A DNA stretch of 8,326 nucleotides, taken from Nitrososphaerota archaeon (lineage in GTDB: Archaea; Thermoproteota; Nitrososphaeria; Nitrososphaerales; CADDZS01). The stretch covers positions 1 to 8,326 of the forward strand of contig JABDCJ010000026.1 of assembly GCA_013288145.1 (NCBI GenBank), written 5' to 3'. Shown here one piece after another: positions 1 to 5,758 of this stretch (positions are counted from its first letter, which is position 1; every line of letters starts with the position of its first letter). The notes beneath the pieces were generated by a model, which saw only the letters and a program-made list of their open reading frames with translations, was not told the origin of the DNA and searched no databases. Position numbers and translations under genes: made by a program.

Positions 1-403
1 TGTAAAGCACGTTCACTAGCGTCGAGATGACCGACGCATCGATTGTAAATGCCATTTCTTTTATCGAAGGGATGTATTGGACGTCCAAGCATATAGGGAT
101 TGCATATGGGAAGCCACCGCCACCGTGCGGTCAAAACTAGACCGCTCTAAATGAAATCGAACTATCGGAAGCAAAGGGTAATTGGGGAAATTCGAATCTC
201 TCAGATATAGCCTGATTTCAAAAGGGTTTGACAGTAAGCCTCGCGAAATGAAACAATTTAGCATTATAATTCAATGAATCTTCAATGGATCCATGAAATT
301 ACAATTGAACGAATGGGCTCGCGTTTATTCCTATAGGGTGCCCATACTAAGAAAAATCAATTCTCAAGAAGAGCGGAAATTGAAATAGTTTAAGAAAGAG
401 TTC
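1..403. other. Non-coding stretch at the left edge
   Basis: No convincing gene is visible in these 403 bases. The longest forward reading starting with ATG encodes 37 residues (27-140) and resembles no family I know. A GC-rich inverted repeat GCGGTC / GACCGC (127-132 and 140-145, 7-base spacer) overlaps its stop codon. The rest is AT-rich with frequent stops in all frames. A tRNA-like TTCGAAT at about 192-198 has no supporting stems. The stretch may be the 3' region of a gene to the left plus the upstream region of the HicB-like gene; no TATA box stands out. Confidence 0.5.
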
Positions 404-661
404 GTGCCTTTGTTTGCCCAATCCTTGAAATTCACTACGATTATCGAGTCCGCCGAAGAGGGTGGATATGTCATCAAATGTATTGAGCTACCAGTAACGA
501 CTGAGGGTGAAACTAAAAAGGAAGCTCTAGCAAATCTGAAAGAAGCTGTCGAGGGATACATGGAAGTTAGAACTGAGTTGTCAGGCAAATCAAGATTCTA
601 CAATTCTTCAAATGACAAGAGACTCAATATTTCAGTGCAGCATCGATATCCTATTTCTTGA
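404..661 (+). CDS. HicB-like (UPF0150) small protein
   Basis: This encodes an 85-residue protein whose first about 55 residues match the HicB/UPF0150 fold: a strand with KFTTIIESAEEGGYVIKC (9-26), the ELP turn (28-30), the GET motif (35-37) and the amphipathic helix KKEALANLKEAVEGYM (38-53). HicB proteins are usually antitoxins that neutralise the HicA RNase; in archaea, solitary members of this size are common and their role is often unknown. Residues 56-85 are polar and not recognisable, and there is no clear C-terminal DNA-binding domain. The start used is GTG at 404, with an in-frame stop at 386-388. A TTG at 425 would give MKFTTIIE, a more typical family N-terminus, so the true start is uncertain; neither has a Shine-Dalgarno sequence. 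No hicA-like gene is found next to it. The fold assignment is fairly sure; an antitoxin function is inference. Confidence 0.72.
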   Translation: MPLFAQSLKFTTIIESAEEGGYVIKCIELPVTTEGETKKEALANLKEAVEGYMEVRTELSGKSRFYNSSNDKRLNISVQHRYPIS

Positions 662-679
662 GGATTGGATAATTTTTCA

Positions 680-717
680 AGATCTCATCATTGCTCCACC
701 CATGGGCGATGAGATCT
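680..717. repeat. Perfect 10-bp inverted repeat after hicB
   Basis: AGATCTCATC (680-689) is exactly complementary to GATGAGATCT (708-717), with an 18-base spacer that itself contains the palindrome CCCATGGG (699-706). It begins 18 bases after the hicB stop codon. There is no T-run downstream on the plus strand, so it does not look like a simple terminator. It could form a stable RNA stem or be a protein-binding site. Confidence 0.55.
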
Positions 718-723
718 ACGATA

Positions 724-744
724 AACTCGACCGAAATTCGAGTT
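724..744. repeat. Perfect 7-bp inverted repeat
   Basis: AACTCGA (724-730) pairs exactly with TCGAGTT (738-744) across a 7-base spacer. It lies 6 bases beyond the larger inverted repeat at 680-717, so a transcript through here could fold into two consecutive hairpins. On its own a repeat of this size is expected by chance. Confidence 0.4.
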
Positions 745-1240
745 CCACGAATTATTGGTTTTCCTGCCGAGATTTTTTCATCCCGAGTTATTATAGACTT
801 CCAGGACAATGGACCAACGTTCGTTCAAGACATGTGATGTCTTGCATGTTAATCTACCCCGGAAACCTTCAGAATTGAGAGCACGTTTACGACTAAATGT
901 AATCGCATAAAGAAACCTTGATTCTTTCTCTGTAATAGGTTGCCACGTGATATAAGAGGAAGCTCAATTGAGAAAAGCTGAATGACTAGGTAGTGGGGCA
1001 GTCGAGCAAATTCATTAGGGCATTTCCAGAAATTATCCAAAATTGGAATATTTTAAAATCATTCCATGTTCGAATGGTACAAGCATAGAAAACAGAAATA
1101 ATCAGATTTGCCCAATAATATCCTGGCCTGAACAAATGGTTACCTGCAATACTTTGCAGTACGGTTGTTTCACATCAGATCTACGTTCTATTCACGAGCT
1201 TTAACTCTAATATTTCTCCGCGAAATGAGAGCAAACCAAA

Positions 1241-1624
1241 ATGACTTCGAAACTCAAGTATACGAAATATCTTTCCGTCCTGGTCCTCGTCGCGTTCGCA
1301 TTCATTGCAAGCAGTAGCAATTTTGCAGTCGCTTCCTCGGCGGCGGGCTGTAACCTGACAAAGATCCATATCTCAGCAGGCACCATGGCCGCAAATACTG
1401 AAACGGTGATTATCACAGCCACTCCTTCGTGCTGGTCCGGCGCTGTTCAGGTGAATCAGGGCAACCAAGATCATAATATGATTACGGTGAATGTCGTAGC
1501 AGGTCACGGCACGGGAGTTGTGCAGAGGCAAGAAACTTCCGGGTCATGCGCTCAGTTCTGCATCCATCCCTACGCAACAAATCCGGGGATGCGTGGTAAT
1601 AACATCCTAGTTCCGGCGAACTAG
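1241..1624 (+). CDS. Small exported cysteine-containing protein, unknown function
   Basis: This is a 127-residue protein that I do not recognise. Residues 1-10 are basic (KLKYTKY), residues 11-23 form a hydrophobic core (LSVLVLVAFAFIA), and a small-residue region follows (SSSNFAVASSAAG), which together make a classical Sec signal peptide. Cleavage after AVA (29-31) or nearby is likely. The AAGC at 34-37 loosely fits a lipobox but lies well past the hydrophobic core, so a lipoprotein is unlikely. The mature part of about 95 residues has four cysteines, C37, C64, C103 and C107 (the last pair as CAQFC), plus His43, His78, His89 and His109. It is rich in Val, Thr, Asn and Gly, suggesting a small beta-rich extracellular domain with disulfides or a metal site. 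The ATG at 1241 has no Shine-Dalgarno sequence. It is a monocistronic gene, ended by the hairpin at 1685-1727. Reality of the gene is likely because of the signal peptide; function is unknown. Confidence 0.72.
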   Translation: MTSKLKYTKYLSVLVLVAFAFIASSSNFAVASSAAGCNLTKIHISAGTMAANTETVIITATPSCWSGAVQVNQGNQDHNMITVNVVAGHGTGVVQRQETSGSCAQFCIHPYATNPGMRGNNILVPAN

Positions 1625-1668
1625 GTCAGCACCTACGTAGAAACAACGTAATCGTGCAGAAACTCTAG

Positions 1669-1727
1669 AAAAAAAGACCCCACTGCTCGTTTCAACACAT
1701 GAGACGAGCTTCCTCTATTTTCTTTTT
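1669..1727. terminator. Likely bidirectional terminator between convergent genes
   Basis: A 10-bp stem (1685-1694 with 1700-1709, one G-T pair, 5-base loop ACACA) is followed on the plus strand by a pyrimidine-rich, T-rich tract (1710-1727). On the minus strand the same hairpin is followed, after about 9 bases, by seven T (complement of A7 at 1669-1675). It sits between the stops of the exported protein gene and the permease gene, exactly where a shared terminator is expected. Archaea can terminate on T-runs alone, so the stem may be accessory. Confidence 0.7.
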
Positions 1728-1787
1728 GAACTCGATTGGAATTGCCGGTGAACTTCGGTCTTCATTAGCGACTTTGAGACCCGGATT

Positions 1788-3362
1788 TTACTCCGGAGGG
1801 ATCTCTGAGTAGATGGCTTTTAGATCGACGCCGTGCGATTTGTGATAGTAGTTGCTCACGAGATAGGTTACAAGCCCTGTCACGAAGATCACAACGAGGA
1901 TCGAATCAGCCTGAAGCGTGGATGGACCTATCGCCGGAGTTGTGACAGACCAGTAAAAGTTCGCGACCATCAATGGTAAGGCGACGATGCCAACTATTGA
2001 TAGCAAAGGGAGTTTCCATCGTCCACCCGGAAGGGAGGACACCAGATCTCGTTTCCTGAATGGAAGGACTATCGCAACTACGCTCACGACTATCCAGAGT
2101 AAGCTCCAGATTGTAACGGAGTTGAGGTAGAGGCCGAGCCACGGCGTGTAAGACGCTATAAACAAAAAGACTCCTGCAACGACGAAGTTGAGGACACTTG
2201 CTTTCAGCGGAAAGTGGAACCTCTCGTTAACGTCTGCAAGCCTCATCGGTAGAACCCTGTCGAACGAAAACGCGAAGACGTACCTCGTAGCTACGAGCAG
2301 GAAGGCTGCTGTGTTCCAGAAGATTGAGATGATCCAGGCTGCCTGAATCAGTATGACGATTATGGCGCTGGGATTCAGAGCGGTGAGAAAAAGCGGCATC
2401 CAAGGAGGCGCTGGCAGAGGGAATTTACCTCCGAGGAAAAATGACGCTTGGATGAAATCGTAACCCAGAATGTTGAGGCTCAGCAAGACGCCGATGATTG
2501 TAACAATCATTGAGAAAACGAGCGCGCCGAAAATACCGAAGAGCATGCTCCTCTTCACATTCTTGATTTCGCCAGCCGCCGCTGCCGAATAGTTGAATCC
2601 GTTGTAAACTAATACCGAGAGTGGGATGCTAGTTAGTGTTGGAGCTAGGGCCACCGGCGCAAACGACCATCCGGAGCTTTGAGCTTGACTGATGACTCCA
2701 TTGTATGTTATGTTAGTACCAGCAAATCCGGTAAGCGCATTAACAAATTGTGTATGAGAGGAGGTCAAGAGAACTCCAAAGGAGGTCACAGTTCCGATCA
2801 TGATTATTGCAAAGAGAGTGGTCTGAATTCGGCTGAAAGATTTTGGTCCAGGAAGTATGATCAGGGTTGAAACTCCGATCATCAATAAACCGATTAGAAA
2901 TGCGCCCGTTGGCGTTCCGGCTTGGGCTGCGAGATTCAGCAATGAGGCATTGTTAGATATTGATCCAAAAGAAACTAGAGTAATCGGGATTATCAGGGTG
3001 CCAGTGAGGAAGCCATCTAACCCGACAATTGCAACTATTGAAATCCAGAGACCCCAGCCGGAAATGAAGCCAAGTATTGGATGTATAGTCCTTGAGATCC
3101 ACACATAATCGCCACCTGATCTAGGCAGGACTCCCGCGATCAAGATGTAGATGAAACCCAGCGGTGCCATAATGAGAAATCCAAAGATCGCGGAAAGAAC
3201 AAAATTCGCTCCCGGATCCGCACCGCTGATGAAACCGATGACTGAAGAATAACCGAATATTCCTGGTAACACAACAGCGGTGCCTATCATGAAAGCGTCG
3301 AATGCTGAAAACTCACGAACTAAACCGGTAGCGTCTCTTACGAACCTTACTGGCCTTTGCAA
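1788..3362 (-). CDS. APC-superfamily amino-acid permease
   Basis: This 524-residue polytopic membrane protein is a secondary transporter of the amino acid-polyamine-organocation superfamily. About 12 hydrophobic segments are visible, among them 22-46, 54-79, 98-126, 152-172, 180-200, 272-297, 325-358, 387-407, 412-433, 450-471 and 484-504. Family marks are the short cytoplasmic N-terminus with TGLVREFSAFDAF (12-24), the LPRSGGDYVWISR loop after TM2 (79-91), the TRYVFAFSFDRVLP loop (359-372), and the C-terminal tail ending IPPE. The expected role is proton- or sodium-coupled uptake of an amino acid or amine; the substrate cannot be told from sequence. The start is TTG at 3362: an in-frame TGA lies two codons upstream, and the next candidate, ATG at codon 25, would remove the conserved N-terminus. 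It lies 67 bases downstream of the ATPase gene on the same strand. It may be co-transcribed, or use the TATA-like sequence at 3394-3401. Confidence 0.9.
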   Translation of the reverse strand: MQRPVRFVRDATGLVREFSAFDAFMIGTAVVLPGIFGYSSVIGFISGADPGANFVLSAIFGFLIMAPLGFIYILIAGVLPRSGGDYVWISRTIHPILGFISGWGLWISIVAIVGLDGFLTGTLIIPITLVSFGSISNNASLLNLAAQAGTPTGAFLIGLLMIGVSTLIILPGPKSFSRIQTTLFAIIMIGTVTSFGVLLTSSHTQFVNALTGFAGTNITYNGVISQAQSSGWSFAPVALAPTLTSIPLSVLVYNGFNYSAAAAGEIKNVKRSMLFGIFGALVFSMIVTIIGVLLSLNILGYDFIQASFFLGGKFPLPAPPWMPLFLTALNPSAIIVILIQAAWIISIFWNTAAFLLVATRYVFAFSFDRVLPMRLADVNERFHFPLKASVLNFVVAGVFLFIASYTPWLGLYLNSVTIWSLLWIVVSVVAIVLPFRKRDLVSSLPGGRWKLPLLSIVGIVALPLMVANFYWSVTTPAIGPSTLQADSILVVIFVTGLVTYLVSNYYHKSHGVDLKAIYSEIPPE

Positions 3363-3393
3363 CGCTCAGGGCAAACATTAGGCGGTATTTGAA

Positions 3394-3401
3394 GATTTAT
3401 T
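3394..3401 (-). promoter_or_regulatory. Possible TATA box of the permease gene
   Basis: Read on the minus strand this is AATAAATC, lying 32-39 bases before the TTG start. A start of transcription about 25 bases further on would give a leader of roughly ten bases, a normal archaeal arrangement. No clear BRE is seen, so this is tentative. Confidence 0.3.
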
Positions 3402-3429
3402 GCAATAGCAAGCTTTAGCTGACCTAGCC

Positions 3430-4530
3430 TCATAGCGCTTCGGCAAGAAGGGGATCAATTATTCTGTACTTCCCCCGCTCATCCATCAGAATTTCAGCCT
3501 CAATCAGTGAATCTATGGTACTACTGATCGTTTTGTGATTGACCTCACCGGTCTTGAGCTGCGCTTCCATTCCTCGACTTATCTCAGTCCAAGAGCTTCC
3601 CAGGGATCCTGCAGACTTTATCGTCTTGAGGACAGCCGTGACATTTGATTTGTTTCTGCCCTTTAGGAAATTCTCGAGCTCGCTTAGCGCTATCTTTCCT
3701 CCCTCCCTTATCGTCCTTTCAAGTGAATCGTCATAATCTAGTCGGCGAATCCCATAGAAATTTCCAAACATGGTTAGCCAGCCGGCGATGCCATCGAGCT
3801 TTGATGTAACTTCTGTCAACTGGTCTTTTGATAGTGGCTCTACTTTGCATTGTTTCAACCCGGCAACCAGAAAAGCTTCTGAGGTTTCTCTTTGAAAAGG
3901 GTGAAGACGAATCTCAGCCGGAGGTCTTCCGTACATCGGCGAGTTTGAGCTAGCAGGTTCGAGCAGCGCCCTTATCAAACCGATTTGAGAGCCTGTGAAA
4001 ATGAATTTGATATTATTATACGATGTAAATACGTTAGCTAGGAGTGCGAGTAATTGACCGGATACAGGCGCCAGAACCTGGACTTCATCAAGAGCTATGA
4101 CGTAATTTTTGCCGGATCGATCGAGAGCGGAAAATAGGCTCAGGAGAGTTATTGTGGGCTTGGAAGCATCGCGTCCAAGGGTCAGACCGTCGGGACCTAC
4201 ATGTATCGTATTTACATTTGTCAGAAATTTTCTCAGTCTGCTTAAGATGTCCTGATTTGCGTTTATCACTTCGGCGAGACTTGCGAGCAGCCCGCGGATG
4301 CTCCTCGTTCCCCGAAGATTTAGATAAAGAGCCTCGTAATTTCTCTCTTTCCCCTTCTTTTTTCGAAGCTCAGTGAGAGCCACCTTTACAATACTCGTCT
4401 TCCCGGTCATTCGTGGCCCCAAGACAACTATCCAGTTTCCAAGACGGATAAGACGAAGCATTTCCGAGATTTCTGCGTCTCTTCCGAAGAACTCTTCCTT
4501 TCGTTCTTTTGGTCCCAAGTCGAAGAACAT
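3430..4530 (-). CDS. Archaeal ATPase (ATPase_2 family, STAND-like) with C-terminal winged helix
   Basis: This 366-residue P-loop ATPase belongs to the archaeal ATPase_2 group. In order it has the family N-terminal FFGRDAEI (14-21), Walker A GPRMTGKT (38-45), Walker B VIALDE (144-149), a sensor-1 strand FIFTGSQ (177-182), and the GIAGWLTMFG segment (247-256) that corresponds to the sensor-2/lid region. A C-terminal winged-helix domain follows (about 296-360), ending in the typical KYRIIDPLL. All key nucleotide-binding residues are present, so it should be an active ATPase. Members are widespread in archaea, but most have no known job; proposed roles include signal-dependent regulation and DNA or defence functions. 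The ATG at 4530 gives the family N-terminus. Its promoter region is shared with the divergent deacylase gene and contains two tandem palindromes (4533-4564) between a TATA-like sequence and the start codon, so it is probably tightly regulated. The permease gene follows on the same strand. Confidence 0.88.
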   Translation of the reverse strand: MFFDLGPKERKEEFFGRDAEISEMLRLIRLGNWIVVLGPRMTGKTSIVKVALTELRKKKGKERNYEALYLNLRGTRSIRGLLASLAEVINANQDILSRLRKFLTNVNTIHVGPDGLTLGRDASKPTITLLSLFSALDRSGKNYVIALDEVQVLAPVSGQLLALLANVFTSYNNIKFIFTGSQIGLIRALLEPASSNSPMYGRPPAEIRLHPFQRETSEAFLVAGLKQCKVEPLSKDQLTEVTSKLDGIAGWLTMFGNFYGIRRLDYDDSLERTIREGGKIALSELENFLKGRNKSNVTAVLKTIKSAGSLGSSWTEISRGMEAQLKTGEVNHKTISSTIDSLIEAEILMDERGKYRIIDPLLAEAL

Positions 4531-4532
4531 TA

Positions 4533-4564
4533 TGTTACCCCCGTAACAAGGTTACCCCCGTAAC
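4533..4564. promoter_or_regulatory. Tandem palindromic operator, ATPase/deacylase divergent region
   Basis: GTTACCCCCGTAAC occurs twice (4534-4547 and 4551-4564), centres 17 bp apart. Each has GTTAC and GTAAC arms around a CCCC spacer; the first extends by one more pair (4533, 4548). The pair is flanked by TAT and ATA, making 4531-4567 roughly symmetric as a whole. It sits 3-34 bases before the ATPase ATG and directly against the inferred TATA box of that gene, so a bound dimer would block it. It is 77 bases before the deacylase GTG on the other strand. A third, weaker copy, TAAC-AGGA-GTTA, lies at 4579-4590. Confidence 0.75.
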
Positions 4565-4571
4565 ATAAAAG
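4564..4571 (-). promoter_or_regulatory. Probable TATA box of the ATPase gene
   Basis: On the minus strand this reads CTTTTATG, 34-41 bases before the ATPase ATG. It touches the distal palindrome, placing both palindromes over the expected transcription start. The spacing fits archaeal promoters; not proven. Confidence 0.4.
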
Positions 4572-4578
4572 TCTACAG

Positions 4579-4590
4579 TAACAGGAGTTA
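4579..4590. promoter_or_regulatory. Possible third, degenerate operator
   Basis: TAAC and GTTA arms surround an AGGA spacer. The arms match those of the palindromes upstream of the aminotransferase gene, and the site lies on the deacylase side of the divergent region. A four-base arm is weak evidence by itself; its position beside two clear sites is what makes it worth listing. Confidence 0.3.
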
Positions 4591-4611
4591 GGTTTCCTAG
4601 AAAGAACCCTT

Positions 4612-4618
4612 CTAAAAG
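4612..4618 (+). promoter_or_regulatory. Possible TATA box of the deacylase gene
   Basis: CTAAAAG lies 23-29 bases upstream of the GTG at 4641, the distance expected for a leaderless transcript starting at that codon. It lies within two 8-bp direct repeats AAAGAACC (4601-4608 and 4615-4622). The match to a TATA consensus is modest. Confidence 0.25.
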
Positions 4619-4640
4619 AACCTTGAAATAGAGATAACAA

Positions 4641-5636
4641 GTGGCGGGACACGTTATGAATGAGAAAATCTCAATTGGAACAGTTATAGCCGGACCTGGA
4701 GAAAAAGTATCCGGATATCTTTCAATAGGTTACAAGCCGGCATCTGAATACTCTATCCCGCTTACCATAATTAATGGAATAAATGATGGTCCCATTCTTA
4801 CGATCATCTCCGGTCAGCATGGAACCGAGTACGTTGGAATCTGCGCAGCCATTGAGATAATCCAAAGAGTAGATCCGAAAAAACTCTCGGGCGCAATCTT
4901 AGTCCTGCCCGTGGTTAACGCGGCGGGTTTTGAACAAAGATCGCGTCTTGCATTTCCAATAGAAGATGAATTCAGCGGCACGCGCAACATTAATCGAATT
5001 TGGCCGGGAGATCAAAACGGATCCCTCGCACACGTCACGATACACATGGTATTCAACAAGGTCGTGAAACGCGGACAATACCTGTTTGATATCCACGGAG
5101 GAGACATCTATGAATCCATCACTTCGTGCGTACTAGTACCGAAAATCGGATCGGAGGTTGATCCTGCTGTCCTTGGAATTGCAGAAGCAATAGGATTTGA
5201 TACAATAATCGAGGTTCAGAATGCACGCGGCTACAGCATAACCGAAGCCGGTCTCGCTGGGATAACCTCATTCGCTGTTTCAGCCGGAGATTCAGGCAGG
5301 CTGGAGGAAAAGTTCGTGGAGGAACTCGTGGCTGGTTTGATGAACTCACTCAGGCATTTGAAGATGATCGAAGGAGCTGTTGAACTGCGAAAGAACTATC
5401 GTTTGGGTTACGAAGTTGTTAAGATCAAGTCGAGGACTGGCGGATTGTTTTATCAGAGAGTTCCGGTAGGGACGATAGTACAGAAGGGGCAGAAGATCGG
5501 CGAAATTATCTCAATGGACGGGAGGATCTTGGAGAGTGTTCATGCGGTTGAATCCGGACTATTGTTTGAATCATTTTGCAATCCGGCTGTTAATACAGGG
5601 GAAACATTGGGTGAGATCGCTCTTTTAAGATCCTGA
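4641..5636 (+). CDS. Zinc-dependent M14-like deacylase (succinylglutamate desuccinylase/aspartoacylase family)
   Basis: This encodes 331 residues of the AstE/AspA family, cytoplasmic zinc amidohydrolases that remove acyl groups from N-acyl amino acids. Zinc ligands are visible as H60 and E63 in GQHGTE and H152 in FDIHGG. The substrate-binding VNAAGFEQRSR (92-102) and INRIWPG (117-123) correspond to the family N-x-x-G-F and NR-FPG motifs. The C-terminal part (about 250-331, with GLFYQRVPVGTIVQKGQKIG) is the usual barrel-sandwich domain. Oddity: where relatives carry T-x-E-x-G with the catalytic glutamate, this protein reads AVSAG (212-216), so Ser214 stands in its place. The start is GTG at 4641, or ATG at 4656, which also fits the family; neither has a Shine-Dalgarno sequence. 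It lies 62 bases before the aminotransferase region on the same strand, with tandem palindromes on both sides, which suggests a shared catabolic role. The acyl-amino substrate is unknown. Family is sure; activity is not. Confidence 0.87.
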   Translation: MAGHVMNEKISIGTVIAGPGEKVSGYLSIGYKPASEYSIPLTIINGINDGPILTIISGQHGTEYVGICAAIEIIQRVDPKKLSGAILVLPVVNAAGFEQRSRLAFPIEDEFSGTRNINRIWPGDQNGSLAHVTIHMVFNKVVKRGQYLFDIHGGDIYESITSCVLVPKIGSEVDPAVLGIAEAIGFDTIIEVQNARGYSITEAGLAGITSFAVSAGDSGRLEEKFVEELVAGLMNSLRHLKMIEGAVELRKNYRLGYEVVKIKSRTGGLFYQRVPVGTIVQKGQKIGEIISMDGRILESVHAVESGLLFESFCNPAVNTGETLGEIALLRS

Positions 5637-5644
5637 TTCAAAAT

Positions 5645-5685
5645 TAACTAACGGGGGGGTTAGTTACTAACGGGGGCGTTAGTAA
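5645..5685. promoter_or_regulatory. Tandem palindromic operator before the class III aminotransferase
   Basis: Two perfect palindromes lie back to back. The first has TAACTAAC and GTTAGTTA arms (5645-5652, 5659-5666) around six G; the second has TTACTAAC and GTTAGTAA arms (5664-5671, 5678-5685) around GGGGGC. Centres are 19 bp apart and the two overlap by three bases. The arms and G-run spacer resemble the GTTAC-GGGG-GTAAC sites before the ATPase gene (read on that gene's strand), and an AT-rich AAAATTAA (5640-5647) again lies at the upstream edge. An RNA hairpin is possible, but there is no T-run, so an operator is the better reading. Confidence 0.78.
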
Positions 5686-5745
5686 ACTTCATCGCTAAAT
5701 GGAGCACAAGCGTTCAACATCAAGGTTAACAGAATTCGATAGAAA

Positions 5746-5750
5746 AGGTG
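5746..5750 (+). promoter_or_regulatory. Shine-Dalgarno site deciding the aminotransferase start
   Basis: AGGTG, complementary to the archaeal 16S rRNA 3' end, lies 8 bases before the ATG at 5759. The upstream in-frame ATG at 5699 has no such site. This favours 5759 as the start and makes this one of the few genes here with a recognisable ribosome-binding site. Confidence 0.55.
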
Positions 5751-5758
5751 TTTTTGGA

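Larger units (their letters stand above)
662..1240. other. 579-base intergenic region with inverted repeats
   Basis: No reading frame here resembles a protein. Forward and reverse frames of 60-90 codons exist (612-878 and 849-1040) but have no family features. The region holds several perfect inverted repeats, listed separately where notable: 680-717, 724-744, 826-844 and a small CTGCAA/TTGCAG hairpin at 1144-1159. An AT-rich patch at about 1040-1056 includes ATTTTAAAAT. The 3' part should contain the promoter of the exported protein; CTTTAA at 1199-1204 is a possible weak TATA element. Confidence 0.5.

Noticed and set aside
27..140. A 37-codon forward frame beginning at ATG 27
   Set aside because: No family match, no ribosome-binding site and no compositional support; it is closed upstream by a stop at 3-5, so it is not the tail of a longer gene.
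183..206. TTCGAAT resembling a tRNA T-loop
   Set aside because: The flanking five-base stems do not pair and no acceptor or anticodon arm can be built.
61..264. A 67-codon minus-strand frame
   Set aside because: No recognisable domain, signal peptide or start context; looks like chance openness in AT-rich DNA.
826..844. Perfect 8-bp inverted repeat CAAGACAT / ATGTCTTG
   Set aside because: An 8-bp repeat with a short loop is expected about once by chance in a window this long, and no gene context supports a function.
612..878. An 88-codon forward frame overlapping and following hicB, tested as a hicA gene
   Set aside because: It lacks the HicA GSH-type motif and overall pattern, and it crosses the inverted repeats; no toxin gene is supported.
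5645..5685. Reading the G-run palindromes as an intrinsic terminator or a G-quadruplex
   Set aside because: No T-run follows, and there are only two G-runs on the strand where a quadruplex needs four; paired operator architecture fits better.
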